Shown: positions 32,599-40,691, counted from the first letter of the stretch. The stretch: DNA of 64,000 nucleotides from Paenarthrobacter ilicis (GCF_016907545.1 NZ_JAFBCD010000001.1:868001-932000), one strand, 5' to 3'. Program-made: numbers and translations. Notes: generated by a model not told the origin, from the sequence alone.

Positions 32599-33683
32599 TG
32601 GCGGATTCGCAAGAGAAAACAGAACAAGCCACTGATAAGCGGATGCGCGAAGTCCGGGAGAAGGGCCAGCTTTCCCGTTCCCAGGACCTCATGGCCTGGC
32701 TGGCAGTCGGGGCCGCCGCAGCGATGCTCCCGGCCACTATCGGCCACGCCTCCAATGCCGCGGTGGACCAGCTTTTTACCGTCAAAGGTGTGATCGCGGA
32801 ACCCGATCCCGCCAAAGCCGTGGCAGCGCTTGAAGCAGGGCTGGGCTCCTTGGCAGGCATTCTTGGCCCGTTGCTCCTGGTGGTCACCGTGGTGGTCCTG
32901 GCGGGGTCTGCGCTGCAGGGTGGCATCCGCTTCAAGAAGTTCCGCGCCGAGTTCGAGCACTTCAACCTACTGGCCGGCTTCAAGAGGATGTTTGGCGGGC
33001 AGGCACTCTGGGGAGGCGTCAAAGCATTGCTGAAGACCGCCGTCGTGGGTCTTGTCCTTTACGCCGTGGTGCAGGGGCTCATGCCCGTGTTGCTGACAGC
33101 CGGCGGCATGCCGGTGGCCGGTGTGCTGGCAGCTGCCGCCGGCGGGATCGGTGCACTCATCCAGTTTGCTGTTGCGGCAGGCCTGGTGCTGGCCGCGGCG
33201 GATATTTTCGTGGTGATGAGGCGTAACCGGAAAAAGACCCGGATGTCCAAGAAGGAAGTCCAGGACGAGAACAAGAACACCGACGGCGACCCCCTCATCA
33301 AGTCCCAGCGCCGGTCCCGGCAGCTCAGCATGAGCCGGAACCGGATGATCGCGGCGATCGGCGACGCCGACGTGGTTCTGGTCAACCCGACGCACGTCGC
33401 CGTCGCACTGAAATACGACGCCGGCACTTCGGCGCCCCGCGTCGTGGCCAAGGGATCGGGCCTGATCGCAGCACGGATCAGGGAGGAAGCGGAGACCAAG
33501 GGAGTACCCATGGTGCAGGACATCCCGCTGGCCCGGGCCCTTCATTCGGCGTGTGGGCTGGGGCAGGAGATTCCGGTTGAGCTGTATCGATCGGTGGCCG
33601 GAGTGCTGGCCTTCGTGATGTCGCTGAAGACGCGGGGAACGGCACGGGGTATCCATCGGATGAAAGAAAGTTTGCGGGCATGA
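32598..33683 (+). CDS. flhB: flagellar export switch protein FlhB
   Basis: A 361-residue FlhB. N-terminal EKTEQATDKRMREVREKGQLSRSQDLMAW, four membrane helices, and the cytoplasmic domain with the self-cleaving NPTH motif in DADVVLVNPTHVAVALKY. Cleavage lets FliK switch export from hook to filament substrates. Start GTG 32598 overlaps the fliR stop; overlaps flhA by 4 bases. Length is normal. Confidence 0.97.
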   Translation: MADSQEKTEQATDKRMREVREKGQLSRSQDLMAWLAVGAAAAMLPATIGHASNAAVDQLFTVKGVIAEPDPAKAVAALEAGLGSLAGILGPLLLVVTVVVLAGSALQGGIRFKKFRAEFEHFNLLAGFKRMFGGQALWGGVKALLKTAVVGLVLYAVVQGLMPVLLTAGGMPVAGVLAAAAGGIGALIQFAVAAGLVLAAADIFVVMRRNRKKTRMSKKEVQDENKNTDGDPLIKSQRRSRQLSMSRNRMIAAIGDADVVLVNPTHVAVALKYDAGTSAPRVVAKGSGLIAARIREEAETKGVPMVQDIPLARALHSACGLGQEIPVELYRSVAGVLAFVMSLKTRGTARGIHRMKESLRA

Positions 33684-35731
33684 AGAACAACAAGTTTGCA
33701 CGGCTGTCCGTGCCGGTAGGCATCGTCGGGATTGTGCTGTTGCTGGTTGTTCCGCTGCCGGCCGCGCTGCTGGATTTCCTGATCGTGTGCAACATCCTGC
33801 TGGCCCTCCTGATCCTGCTGACCAGCATGTTCGTCAAGAAGCCCCTGGACTTCTCAGTCTTCCCGTCACTGCTGCTGGTGGCCACGCTGTTCCGCCTGGG
33901 ACTCAATGTGGCCTCCACGCGCCTGGTCCTGGGGCAAGGCTTCGCGGGCCAGGTGATCGAGGCATTCGGCAAGGTCACCGTGGGCGGTTCGCTGATCATT
34001 GGGGCCGTGGTGTTCCTGATCCTGGTGGTCATCCAGTTCGTGGTGGTCACCAAGGGCGCCGAGCGCGTCGCCGAGGTGGGGGCACGCTTCACCCTGGACG
34101 CCATGCCGGGCAAGCAGATGGCCATTGATGCCGACCTCAATGCCGGACTCATCACCGACGCCGAAGCCCGGAAACGGCGTGCCGAAGTTTCCGCCGAAGC
34201 CGACTTTTACGGTGCCATGGATGGCGCCTCCAAGTTCGTGAAAGGCGATGCCATTGCGGGCATCATCATTATCATCATCAACTTTGTGGGCGGCATTGCC
34301 ATTGGCGTGCTGCAGCGCGGGATGGATGCCGGCGATGCCCTGAACACCTACGGCCTTCTGACCATGGGCGACGGCTTGGTCACCCAGATTCCCGCGCTGC
34401 TCATGGCTGTTTCCACCGGCATGATCGTCACCCGGTCCAACGCCGAGGAGGACATGGGCCGCACGGCCTCCTCGCAGCTCATGCAGTCGCCCAATGCGCT
34501 TCTCATTGCCGGACTGGCGGCCGGGAGCATGGCCGTCATTCCCGGCATGCCCATCCTCCCGTTCCTTGTGGTGGGGGCGTTGCTGGTTCTGGCCTCGCGG
34601 CGGGTGGCCACTCAACAAAGACTCCAGGCAGAGGCCCAGGAAGCGGAAAGCGCTGCGGTCGTGATGGGGGAGGAGGACCCCAACGAGCGGCTCATGGAAG
34701 ACATGCGGGTCCATCCGGTGGAGATCCTGCTGGCTCCGGACCTGGTGGATATCGTGTCCGGCGCCTCGGACGACCTCCTGGCCCGCGTAAGGTCCCTTCG
34801 GCACAAGATCGCCATGGAACTCGGGCTGGTGGTCCCGCCCGTCCGCACCCGGGACGCAATGGACCTGCCCCCTTCCACCTATGCCATCCGCATAGCCGGT
34901 GTTGAAGCTGGGAGGGGAGTGGCGCCGTCGGGCAAGCTCCTCGCCCTGGGCGAATTCCTGGACGCCCTGCCCGGAACCGCCACCATAGAACCCGTCTTCG
35001 GCCTGTCCGGGAAATGGGTTCCCACGGAGATGCGGCACAGCGCCGAAATGACCGGAGCAACCGTGATTGATCGCGTGTCAGTCCTGGTCACGCACCTGTC
35101 CTCGATCATCTCGGCCAATGCTGCCCGGCTCCTGACCCGCGAAGACGTGCGGGTGCTCACGGAGGGCGTCCGCAAGCAGAGCCCGTCCGCTGTGGAGGAA
35201 TTGACGCCCGCGCTCCTGTCCTTGGCCGAAATCCAACGGGTCCTCCAAGGGCTCCTGGAGGAGCAGGTCCCTATCAACGACCTTCCCCGGATCTACGAGG
35301 CCCTTGCCCTGCGGGCCAAGGTTTCCACCGATCCGGAATCGCTGGTGGAATCGGCACGGCACGCCCTGGGACCGGTTGTGGCGGACAAATACCTGGACGG
35401 CGCCGTGCTCAACGTGATCATGATCGATCCCCTCCTGGAACAATCCATGCTGGAGGACATGCGTCCGGGCGAAGGCGGCACCCAGATCGTTATGGGGCAG
35501 GCCAAGCTGGACGGCGTCCTCGCCTCGCTCACATCGGCCGCTGACGGGGCTGCCGCTGCCGGCCGGGAAGCCGTGCTGGTCTGCGCGCCGGCTCTGCGCC
35601 CCGCGATCCGCCGCTTGGTGGGAGGTCCGGACGGCGGTGTCCCGGTCCTTTCCTACCGCGAGGTGACCGCCACCACCATCCGCATCGAAACGGTAGGGGT
35701 GGTCCGCTATGCAGAAGCGCTTCAGGCTTAG
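33680..35731 (+). CDS. flhA: flagellar export apparatus protein FlhA
   Basis: A 683-residue export-gate protein with eight predicted N-terminal membrane segments (up to about residue 310) and the conserved FHIPEP-type region near FPSLLLVATLFRLGLNVASTRLVLGQGFAGQVIEAFG and GARFTLDAMPGKQMAIDADLNAGLITDAEARKRR. The C-terminal cytosolic domain docks chaperone-substrate complexes. Overlaps the FlhF-like gene by 23 bases. Confidence 0.97.
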   Translation: MKNNKFARLSVPVGIVGIVLLLVVPLPAALLDFLIVCNILLALLILLTSMFVKKPLDFSVFPSLLLVATLFRLGLNVASTRLVLGQGFAGQVIEAFGKVTVGGSLIIGAVVFLILVVIQFVVVTKGAERVAEVGARFTLDAMPGKQMAIDADLNAGLITDAEARKRRAEVSAEADFYGAMDGASKFVKGDAIAGIIIIIINFVGGIAIGVLQRGMDAGDALNTYGLLTMGDGLVTQIPALLMAVSTGMIVTRSNAEEDMGRTASSQLMQSPNALLIAGLAAGSMAVIPGMPILPFLVVGALLVLASRRVATQQRLQAEAQEAESAAVVMGEEDPNERLMEDMRVHPVEILLAPDLVDIVSGASDDLLARVRSLRHKIAMELGLVVPPVRTRDAMDLPPSTYAIRIAGVEAGRGVAPSGKLLALGEFLDALPGTATIEPVFGLSGKWVPTEMRHSAEMTGATVIDRVSVLVTHLSSIISANAARLLTREDVRVLTEGVRKQSPSAVEELTPALLSLAEIQRVLQGLLEEQVPINDLPRIYEALALRAKVSTDPESLVESARHALGPVVADKYLDGAVLNVIMIDPLLEQSMLEDMRPGEGGTQIVMGQAKLDGVLASLTSAADGAAAAGREAVLVCAPALRPAIRRLVGGPDGGVPVLSYREVTATTIRIETVGVVRYAEALQA

Positions 35732-36677
35732 TGGTCCCTCTCTGGAAGCAATCCGCGCCAAAGCGCTCCGTCAGCACGGCCCAGGTGCGCGGATCGTCGC
35801 TGCGGAGAAGGTCACCAACCCGGGCATCGCCGGACTCTTCGCCGCCGCCCGGTTTGAGGCCACGGTGGAAGTGCTGGACGTCCCCGAGGCCCCTGCTGCC
35901 GCGTCGGGTCCGGTCCAGAAGCCGGCCGGGCCGCACGAGTTGCACGGGCCGGCCATCGCTGCCCTGCTGGAGCGTGCCGACGCCGCCGAGCGTGAACTCC
36001 ACAGGCCTGCGCCGGTTTCCACTGCTTCACCGGATTTCGCCGGACTGCTGGAGCAGCTGGGAAAGGAGTTGCAGCCCAGCGGGCCCCCTTCTGTTCCGTT
36101 GCCGGTGCCGTTGCCGTTGCCGTTGCCCGGTCCGGCCATGTTGCCGGTGCCGGGCGTTGTTCCGGTTCCCCGGCCCCTCAAGGGCGCCGGCAACCTCATT
36201 GTCCTCCTGGGGCTCGGAGACGACGCCCTCGGACCGGCCCTGGAGATGTCCATGGCGGCAGGCGGCTCGGATGTCCGCACCGCAGGACACCTGAGTGCCT
36301 TTGGCCATCTTCATGTCCAAGGCCGTCAAGGCGCGACGGCGGCACGCGCCCAGGCCGTCTTAACCGGCCAAAACGTTGTGGTTGCGTTTGGCCTCGGCCG
36401 CCAACGCGCTGTCCCGTCCCGGACCGGCGACATCGCGGGCCTGGGCGCTGACCAGGTCTGGATCGTCGTGGATGCCGGGCGCAAGGCGGAGGACACCAAA
36501 CAGTGGGTGGGCTCCCTCCGCGGCTCGCTGGAGGGCGCGGGCCTGGGCGTGGATGCGCTGGCTGTAATCGGGGCTTCGGAGACGTCCAGCCCGGAAACGG
36601 TGGATGGCCTGGGCATCCCTGCCGGGTGGGTGGACGGCAATCCGGCCACCGCATCGGTCCTCGGAAAGGTAGATTGA
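35709..36677 (+). CDS. FlhF-like protein with a degenerate GTPase domain
   Basis: A 322-residue protein. Residues 1-40 match the FlhF N-terminus (KRFRLSGPSLEAIRAKALRQHGPGARIVAAEKV). A Pro/Ala-rich linker follows with runs of PLP and VPV (about residues 115-155), then a domain where the SRP-type GTPase should be: GAGNLIVLLGLGDDALGPALEMSMAAGG has no GxxGxGKTT P-loop. Later strands (DQVWIVVDAG, LAVIGASETSSPETVDGLGIPAGWV) keep the outline of the FlhF G domain. FlhF normally sets flagellar position and number. This copy probably cannot bind or hydrolyse GTP. Confidence 0.75.
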   Translation: MQKRFRLSGPSLEAIRAKALRQHGPGARIVAAEKVTNPGIAGLFAAARFEATVEVLDVPEAPAAASGPVQKPAGPHELHGPAIAALLERADAAERELHRPAPVSTASPDFAGLLEQLGKELQPSGPPSVPLPVPLPLPLPGPAMLPVPGVVPVPRPLKGAGNLIVLLGLGDDALGPALEMSMAAGGSDVRTAGHLSAFGHLHVQGRQGATAARAQAVLTGQNVVVAFGLGRQRAVPSRTGDIAGLGADQVWIVVDAGRKAEDTKQWVGSLRGSLEGAGLGVDALAVIGASETSSPETVDGLGIPAGWVDGNPATASVLGKVD

Positions 36678-36681
36678 AAGC

Positions 36682-36924
36682 ATGCTGGTACTGACGCGTA
36701 AGCCGGGCGAAAAAATCATGATCGGGGATGACATCGTCATCACCGTCATGGAGGGGCGCGGTGACGGCGTTCGGATCGGAATCGAGGCGCCGCGGGGCGT
36801 GTCCATCCAACGCAGCGAGGTTATTGAGGCCATAGCCGCTGCCAACCTCGCCGCAACCCAGGCCGGGCCAGACGCCGAGGAACTGCTGGCAGCTTTCCGT
36901 CCCCCGGCGCCTCCGGCTGAGTAG
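36682..36924 (+). CDS. csrA: translational regulator CsrA
   Basis: An 80-residue CsrA: MLVLTRKPGEKIMIGDDIVITVMEGRGDGVRIGIEAPRGVSIQRSEV is the complete family core, with the RNA-binding Leu4 and Arg44-type residues in place. The tail after residue 50 is Ala/Pro-rich. It binds GGA hairpins in mRNA leaders; here the likely targets are the fliC and flgB leaders, and FliW would be the antagonist. Last gene of the flagellar operon, 4 bases after the FlhF-like gene. The accessory island begins directly behind it. Confidence 0.95.
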   Translation: MLVLTRKPGEKIMIGDDIVITVMEGRGDGVRIGIEAPRGVSIQRSEVIEAIAAANLAATQAGPDAEELLAAFRPPAPPAE

Positions 36925-36959
36925 TTGGCGGTTTCCAACCGACGTCGCAACAGCAGTGC

Positions 36960-37713
36960 TTGGCCCCGCGTCCCCGTAAGGCCTTTCCGATAGCCGTGCC
37001 GAGCCGCTGTAGGTCCAAAGATGAACGTATCTTCATCGCCGACCGGCTGCTGGTGCGGGCGAGTATTCGCTCCATAGCCCGTGACCCAGGGCGATTTTGG
37101 AGTGCGCACGAAACGATCTACCGGTCGCTGTATCCGCCCGGCACTGAAGATCGGTGACCGGCCAGCCCATATTGGGAACAGAGAAGAAGCTGGCCATTGG
37201 GAGGGCGACCTCGTCATGGGTAAAGGGAACAAATCAGCGATAGTGACGCTGATTGAACGCTCTTCCCGGTTCATTATCGCCTTCGCGCTCCGGCCCGGAA
37301 ACAGGTCCGACAACATGCGGGACCAGCTCATCGAGACGCTCGGAAGTATGCCCGCCACGTTACTGGGGACGTTGACGTGGGACCGGGGATCAGAGATGGC
37401 TAAGCAGGCTGAGGTCAATGCTGCGCTGGGTGTGCTTGTGTACTTTTGCGATTCGGCCAGCCCTTGGCAGCGGGCGTCGAACGAAAACGCTAATGGTCTT
37501 TGTCGTCTGTACTTTCGAAAGGGAGACGACCTAAGCGAAGTCGAACCGGCTGATGTGCTGTTCGCCGCTGAGGAGATCCACAGTCGTCCCCGGGCCGTCC
37601 TGGATCGGTCCACCGCATCTGAGAAGTTCGCGGCGTATCACGCCGCTGCTGCCGCATTGGATCACGCCCCACGAGCGCGGAATGTTGCTGAGCCAGCGAG
37701 AGTATCGCGATAG
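36960..37713 (+). pseudogene. decayed IS30-family transposase
   Basis: Remnants in two frames. Frame 1 (36960-37157) has an HTH piece (KDERIFIADRLLVRASIRSIAR) fused directly to HETIYRSLYPPG, so the segment between the two is deleted. After a frameshift the catalytic part continues (37141-37713): GHWEGDLVMG with the first Asp, LTWDRGSEMA with the second, and SPWQRASNENANGLCRLYFRKG with the Glu. Start codon, middle and clean ends are missing. IS30 is the clear family; the copy is certainly inactive. It marks the junction between csrA and the island. Confidence 0.88.
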
Positions 37714-37734
37714 CGTCCAGTTTGGGTGTCCGTA

Positions 37735-37753
37735 GGGGGATCCCTCACCGAAC
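37735..37753. repeat. island palindromic repeat, copy A
   Basis: GGGGGATCCCTCACCGAAC, just downstream of the IS30 remnant. On the other strand it reads GTTCGGTGAGGGATCC, close to the island consensus GTCCGGTGAAGGATCC. Confidence 0.6.
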
Positions 37754-37868
37754 ATCCGGGCTTGTAGGGCTTGTACATTGCATGAAGACTCCTAAGACCG
37801 CCGGCACCCGCAGTGGCGGCCTGCCGTTCTATCTTCGGCTTCTTCGTGGAACAAAGTAGGCTGGCGGA

Positions 37869-38357
37869 GTGCGAATCGACAGCGGGGATCTCTGGGCGCT
37901 ACTGCACCAACTGGACGACCCCGCACACGTGGAGATGCCGCAGGGGTTTGACTGGGAGGCCGCACGCCGACAGTTCGACGGCCTCGTCTTCCGGCTTAAC
38001 GCCGCCTTTGGGTCTGCTTGCGGCGCAGATCGGAGCGTCCAGGACGCCACCTATCACGCCCAGGTCATCGTTCCTGCCGCTGCCACGGCCACCGGGCGGA
38101 ATCTTGTCGTCCGAGTCTCGAACTTCGGCGGCCTCGCCGTGCTAACGCTCGAGAACCCGGGAGCATACGACCAAGAGGAGTTTGACGCGCTCGTCCACGA
38201 AAGTGATATCGCACGCATTTCTAAGTCCTTGGACGCGGAAAACTACATCCTCATTCCAGAAGAGCCTTTGTGGAGACCCTACGACGGTTGTGTCCCCGCT
38301 AGGGTGTTTCTGCCAAGCGAGCCGAGCTGGTGGCTCAGATACTTCGACTACCTATAA
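37869..38357 (+). CDS. hypothetical protein, immunity-array type
   Basis: A 162-residue soluble protein starting at GTG 37869 after GGCGGA. It reads IDSGDLWALLHQLDDPAHVEMPQGFDWEAARRQFDGL, then a beta-rich part (HAQVIVPAAATATGRNLVVRVSNFGGLAVLTLENPG) and a Trp-rich end (PSEPSWWLRYFDYL). No family recognised. Acidic, with a terminal aromatic cluster, like many immunity proteins of polymorphic toxins, but no toxin partner is visible and the idea rests on its context. Confidence 0.7.
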   Translation: MRIDSGDLWALLHQLDDPAHVEMPQGFDWEAARRQFDGLVFRLNAAFGSACGADRSVQDATYHAQVIVPAAATATGRNLVVRVSNFGGLAVLTLENPGAYDQEEFDALVHESDIARISKSLDAENYILIPEEPLWRPYDGCVPARVFLPSEPSWWLRYFDYL

Positions 38358-38451
38358 GCGCTAACGACGCTAGCGACTCTACTATGCACGCCTCCAACAC
38401 CCCCGGGCTACCTTCACGGCTCTTAGTCCGTGGAAGCGCGCGCTCGTAACC

Positions 38452-38467
38452 GGATCCTTCAGCGGAC
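38452..38467. repeat. island palindromic repeat, copy B
   Basis: GGATCCTTCAGCGGAC; minus strand GTCCGCTGAAGGATCC. It stands exactly at the left edge of an open reading-frame remnant on the plus strand. Confidence 0.65.
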
Positions 38468-38570
38468 GCACGAGCTCACATCTTGGTCCGGAACGATTAG
38501 TGTCATGCACGTGGAGCCTAAAGCTTCCCAGCTCGCCAAAGATTTGTTGATGAACGAAGGACCTCTATGA
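38463..38570 (+). pseudogene. C-terminal gene remnant coupled to the next gene
   Basis: An open frame with no usable start reads RTHELTSWSGTISVMHVEPKASQLAKDLLMNEGPL and stops in an ATGA overlap with the gene at 38567. It begins at repeat copy B. The coupling and codon use suggest the tail of a once longer gene whose front was lost at the repeat, possibly the toxin partner of the downstream small gene. Family unknown. Confidence 0.45.
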
Positions 38571-38869
38571 CCGACCATCCAACGAGTTTCACAACCCAGG
38601 AATTGCGGGAGGCGTTCGATGTCCTGATACGGCACGTCGAGGAACGCCATGGTTCGACCATCGAGGTGGACGCGGACTATTTCTGGTCAATCCCACCCGA
38701 TGAGCTCTACGACGTATATGACCAGCCGGCCGAACTCACCATTGGTCAGCTCTCTGAATCCCTGGAGAACGTCAGAAGCGTCGCGGCGGATCCCGACAAC
38801 GCCATTTCATACGCTTTCGTGTGGTTAGGGGACATTCTGAGGGCTACCGGCCACAAGTTGGTGGGTTAA
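38567..38869 (+). CDS. hypothetical protein, probable immunity protein
   Basis: A 100-residue acidic protein: FTTQELREAFDVLIRHVEERHGSTIEVDADYFWSIPPDELYDVYDQPAELTIGQLSESLENVRSVAADPDNAISYAFVWLGDILRATG. The pattern DADYFWSIPPDELYDVY and IGQLSESLENV is that of small proteins found in immunity-gene arrays next to polymorphic or contact-dependent toxins. Function not proven. ATG 38567 overlaps the stop of the upstream remnant; palindrome copy C follows its stop. Confidence 0.75.
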   Translation: MTDHPTSFTTQELREAFDVLIRHVEERHGSTIEVDADYFWSIPPDELYDVYDQPAELTIGQLSESLENVRSVAADPDNAISYAFVWLGDILRATGHKLVG

Positions 38870-38877
38870 CGAGCGAT

Positions 38878-38903
38878 GCCCGGTGAAGGATCCTTTACCG
38901 GGC
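38878..38903. repeat. island palindromic repeat, copy C
   Basis: The most complete copy: left arm GCCCGGTGAAGG, centre AT, right arm CCTTTACCGGGC, fully paired as RNA with one G-U. It lies between two convergent genes and contains the TAA stop of the minus-strand one, so it could act as a two-way terminator. Confidence 0.8.
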
Positions 38904-39110
38904 AGCCGTGCCGGTCCGTGCGAGCCAGTCCTTCACTAGGGCGGCGGTGAGTTCCGGGCGTTCAAGATGGGCATTACGGCCAGCGGAATCCAGCACCGCG
39001 TAGGTTCCTCGAACATAGTGGCCGCGTAGTTTCCATCCGTCCTCGTACCCCGTCACGTGATCCTGAATTACGTTGACATATTCACCCCTCCGTGAGCATG
39101 CAGAAAACAC
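38895..39110 (-). CDS. small hypothetical protein, possibly frameshifted at its start
   Basis: The minus-strand frame ends DGWKLRGHYVRGTYAVLDSAGRNAHLERPELTAALVKDWLARTGTAAR, a believable small domain. The listed GTG 39110 has no ribosome site. A good site GGAGGGG is followed by ATG, but that frame reads MST and stops; one missing base would join it to VIQDHVTGYEDGWKL. It is therefore either a short gene starting at the internal GTG of VTGYED or a recent frameshift. Its stop lies in repeat copy C. Confidence 0.4.
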   Translation of the reverse strand: MFSACSRRGEYVNVIQDHVTGYEDGWKLRGHYVRGTYAVLDSAGRNAHLERPELTAALVKDWLARTGTAAR

Positions 39111-39170
39111 TGGGGAGCTTCTATCAGCAGCGTCACGAGGTTGGTAAGTACCTGGGTAGGACGCAAAACA

Positions 39171-39203
39171 CCAAGAGCGGCGGGGTACCCCCGCCGCTCT
39201 TGG
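39171..39203 (-). terminator. strong terminator of the bacteriocin-like operon
   Basis: Perfect 15-base arms: CCAAGAGCGGCGGGG 39171-39185, loop TAC, CCCCGCCGCTCTTGG 39189-39203. On the minus strand it is followed by TGTTTTGCG. It closes transcription from the small membrane gene at 39276-39470. Confidence 0.88.
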
Positions 39204-39275
39204 CCTGCGGTGTCATTTGGAGGACTGCCCTCCGGAGCGACGCCGTCACCTCTGTCAATGCTCTGAAAAGGTTTC

Positions 39276-39470
39276 TTAAGGTTTCGGAGGCACAGTGGTT
39301 GAGTTCTTTCGCCTGTGGCGCCACGACAGGAAAAGACCCCAAAATCCGAGAGCCACAGCTAAGACTGCTGCAACTCCTCGCCACCAGACAAAAGGCTGCC
39401 ACAGCGCGAACAGTATCGCCCAGGCGAAGAACGAGGCGCTTATCCAAGGATTCGGAATTTTATTGGCCAC
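39276..39470 (-). CDS. small two-helix membrane protein, candidate immunity protein
   Basis: A 64-residue protein with two membrane segments (WISASFFAWAILFALWQPFV and GVAAVLAVALGFWGLFLSW) and a basic tail (RHRRKNSTTVPPKP). GTG 39470 follows AAAGG. It lies 36 bases behind the interrupted bacteriocin-like gene and ahead of a strong terminator, so both form one transcription unit. Small basic membrane proteins in this position usually protect the producer, which is the inference here. No named family recognised. Confidence 0.65.
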   Translation of the reverse strand: MANKIPNPWISASFFAWAILFALWQPFVWWRGVAAVLAVALGFWGLFLSWRHRRKNSTTVPPKP

Positions 39471-39506
39471 GTGGCCACCTTTCGGATGTGCTAAGGAAGA
39501 AGCAGA

Positions 39507-39953
39507 CTACCAGCCGGCACAACTGGCAAGGGTGAGTCCGATGCCCGTCAACGTACCGGCGAGGGCCCAGCCGACCACTGCTCCACCTGGGGCGAACACA
39601 GTAACCATGCCCAAACCCACCCCAGCGGCGCAGGTCCAAGTGATGCTTCCAGCGCTGGCACCGATGTTCAAGTGCGCAACTTGCTTGCCGCCGATGTAGA
39701 CGTCAAGGTAACCCGGGCAGGTGCTCGGGTCATTGTTAGTCCAGCTGTGGGAAACCCCAAGGTTGATGCAGAACGAATAATATTGTCCCGCCGGTTCTCG
39801 CAGTTCATGCCCCCCGGGTTCAGATTGAGACGCAGAAATGGATTGTGCTGCTACCGCAGGCTAGGCGGCGCCGGCAGGCGCCAGTCCCGCGAACAACAAG
39901 CTTGCGCAGGCTGCCAGTATGGCAGCGACTTTGCTGATGTGTTTCAGAACCAT
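39507..39953 (-). pseudogene. bacteriocin-like secreted protein interrupted by an in-frame TAG
   Basis: ATG 39953 follows GGGGTAA and begins a perfect signal peptide, MVLKHISKVAAILAACAS then LLFAGLAPAGAA. The next codon is TAG (39861-39863 on the plus strand). The frame then stays open for 117 codons: YYSFCINLGVSHSW, STCPGYLDVYIGGKQVAHLNIG, SITWTCAAG and a hydrophobic end (GLGMVTVFAPGGAVVGWALAG, then TLTGIGLTLASCAGW). Four cysteines and a hydrophobic Gly-rich tail look like a pore-forming bacteriocin. No internal start exists near the stop. Either a young pseudogene or a suppressed stop. Confidence 0.7.
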
Positions 39954-40259
39954 GATTACCCCATTGTCATGTTGATGAACAGATCTAACATAATATTCAT
40001 ATTTGATTGACAGAACGTGTCATAGGGCGATCGAACCTAGAAATCGTTATGCATTCCAGGCGATTCGACTACCTACACGCACTCAATCGTCTTGGGGCAT
40101 AGGTCCGCCGAGATGCGGTGTCCGTTACTCAATGCCATCCAATCAACAGTAGGTTCCGAAATGCCGAGCAGGAAGAGTCACCACCCATGCCCGGTAAAGG
40201 ATCCTCTTGCGGGCCCCTCGAAAGCAGGGTGCCGAGTATGGCGAACGATTGGTGCGGAC
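39954..40259. other. gap with promoter region and repeat copy D
   Basis: No convincing gene. The part next to 39954 is AT-rich on an otherwise GC-rich chromosome (AATATTATG and similar, about 39985-40010) and probably holds the promoter of the bacteriocin-like gene. The rest carries repeat copy D and short open stretches without initiation signals. Confidence 0.5.
40189..40214. repeat. island palindromic repeat, copy D
   Basis: Left arm GCCCGGTAAAGG, centre ATCC, imperfect right arm TCTTGCGGGC. Same size and spacing as copy C. It lies between the bacteriocin-like gene and the lipoprotein gene. Confidence 0.7.
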
Positions 40260-40691
40260 TCACAGTGGAGGCAAAACAACTCGCGTATCTCCAAATTCGA
40301 GCGTGACCTCGGTGGAGACGTCTAAGTCAGCGGGAGTCTTGACTGCGTATGTACGCGGGGCCATATCGGCTGAACAGTCTTGCCCGCCACGGGTTGCAAG
40401 GTTCAATTTAACGTGGTGGGGATTGAGGACCTCGATTGAAGACGGGAAGGCAGGACAGCTTGAACTGCCGCTGAGGACGACAGCAAACATTGCACCGGCA
40501 TCCAGCCAGCCGGCCACGGGGACAGGAGAAGGGAACGACGGATCCTCGGCCCAGGAACCTGGATTAGCGGTAATCGCCTCCGACGGAAGTCCTCCGCTAA
40601 ATTCAGATTCGGAAATTGTTGGCGGCGCAGCCGAACATCCGGTGAGTACTGCTGCCAAGCCGAATACCTTAAGCCGAAGTGAAGTCCCCAT
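40260..40691 (-). CDS. hypothetical lipoprotein
   Basis: A 143-residue protein with a lipoprotein signal: basic start, hydrophobic stretch and lipobox VLTGC near residue 19, followed by SAAPPTISESEFSGG. The mature part is beta-rich (AGAMFAVVLSGSSSCPAFPSSIEVLNPHHVKLNLATRGGQDC) with two cysteines that could pair, and ends VTLEFGDTRVVLPPL. No family recognised. Anchoring outside the membrane is predicted from the lipobox. Confidence 0.75.
   Translation of the reverse strand: MGTSLRLKVFGLAAVLTGCSAAPPTISESEFSGGLPSEAITANPGSWAEDPSFPSPVPVAGWLDAGAMFAVVLSGSSSCPAFPSSIEVLNPHHVKLNLATRGGQDCSADMAPRTYAVKTPADLDVSTEVTLEFGDTRVVLPPL

Noticed and set aside
39133-39447. 104-codon minus-strand frame across the terminator
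   Set aside because: It runs through the 15-base-arm terminator and overlaps the small membrane gene in another frame.
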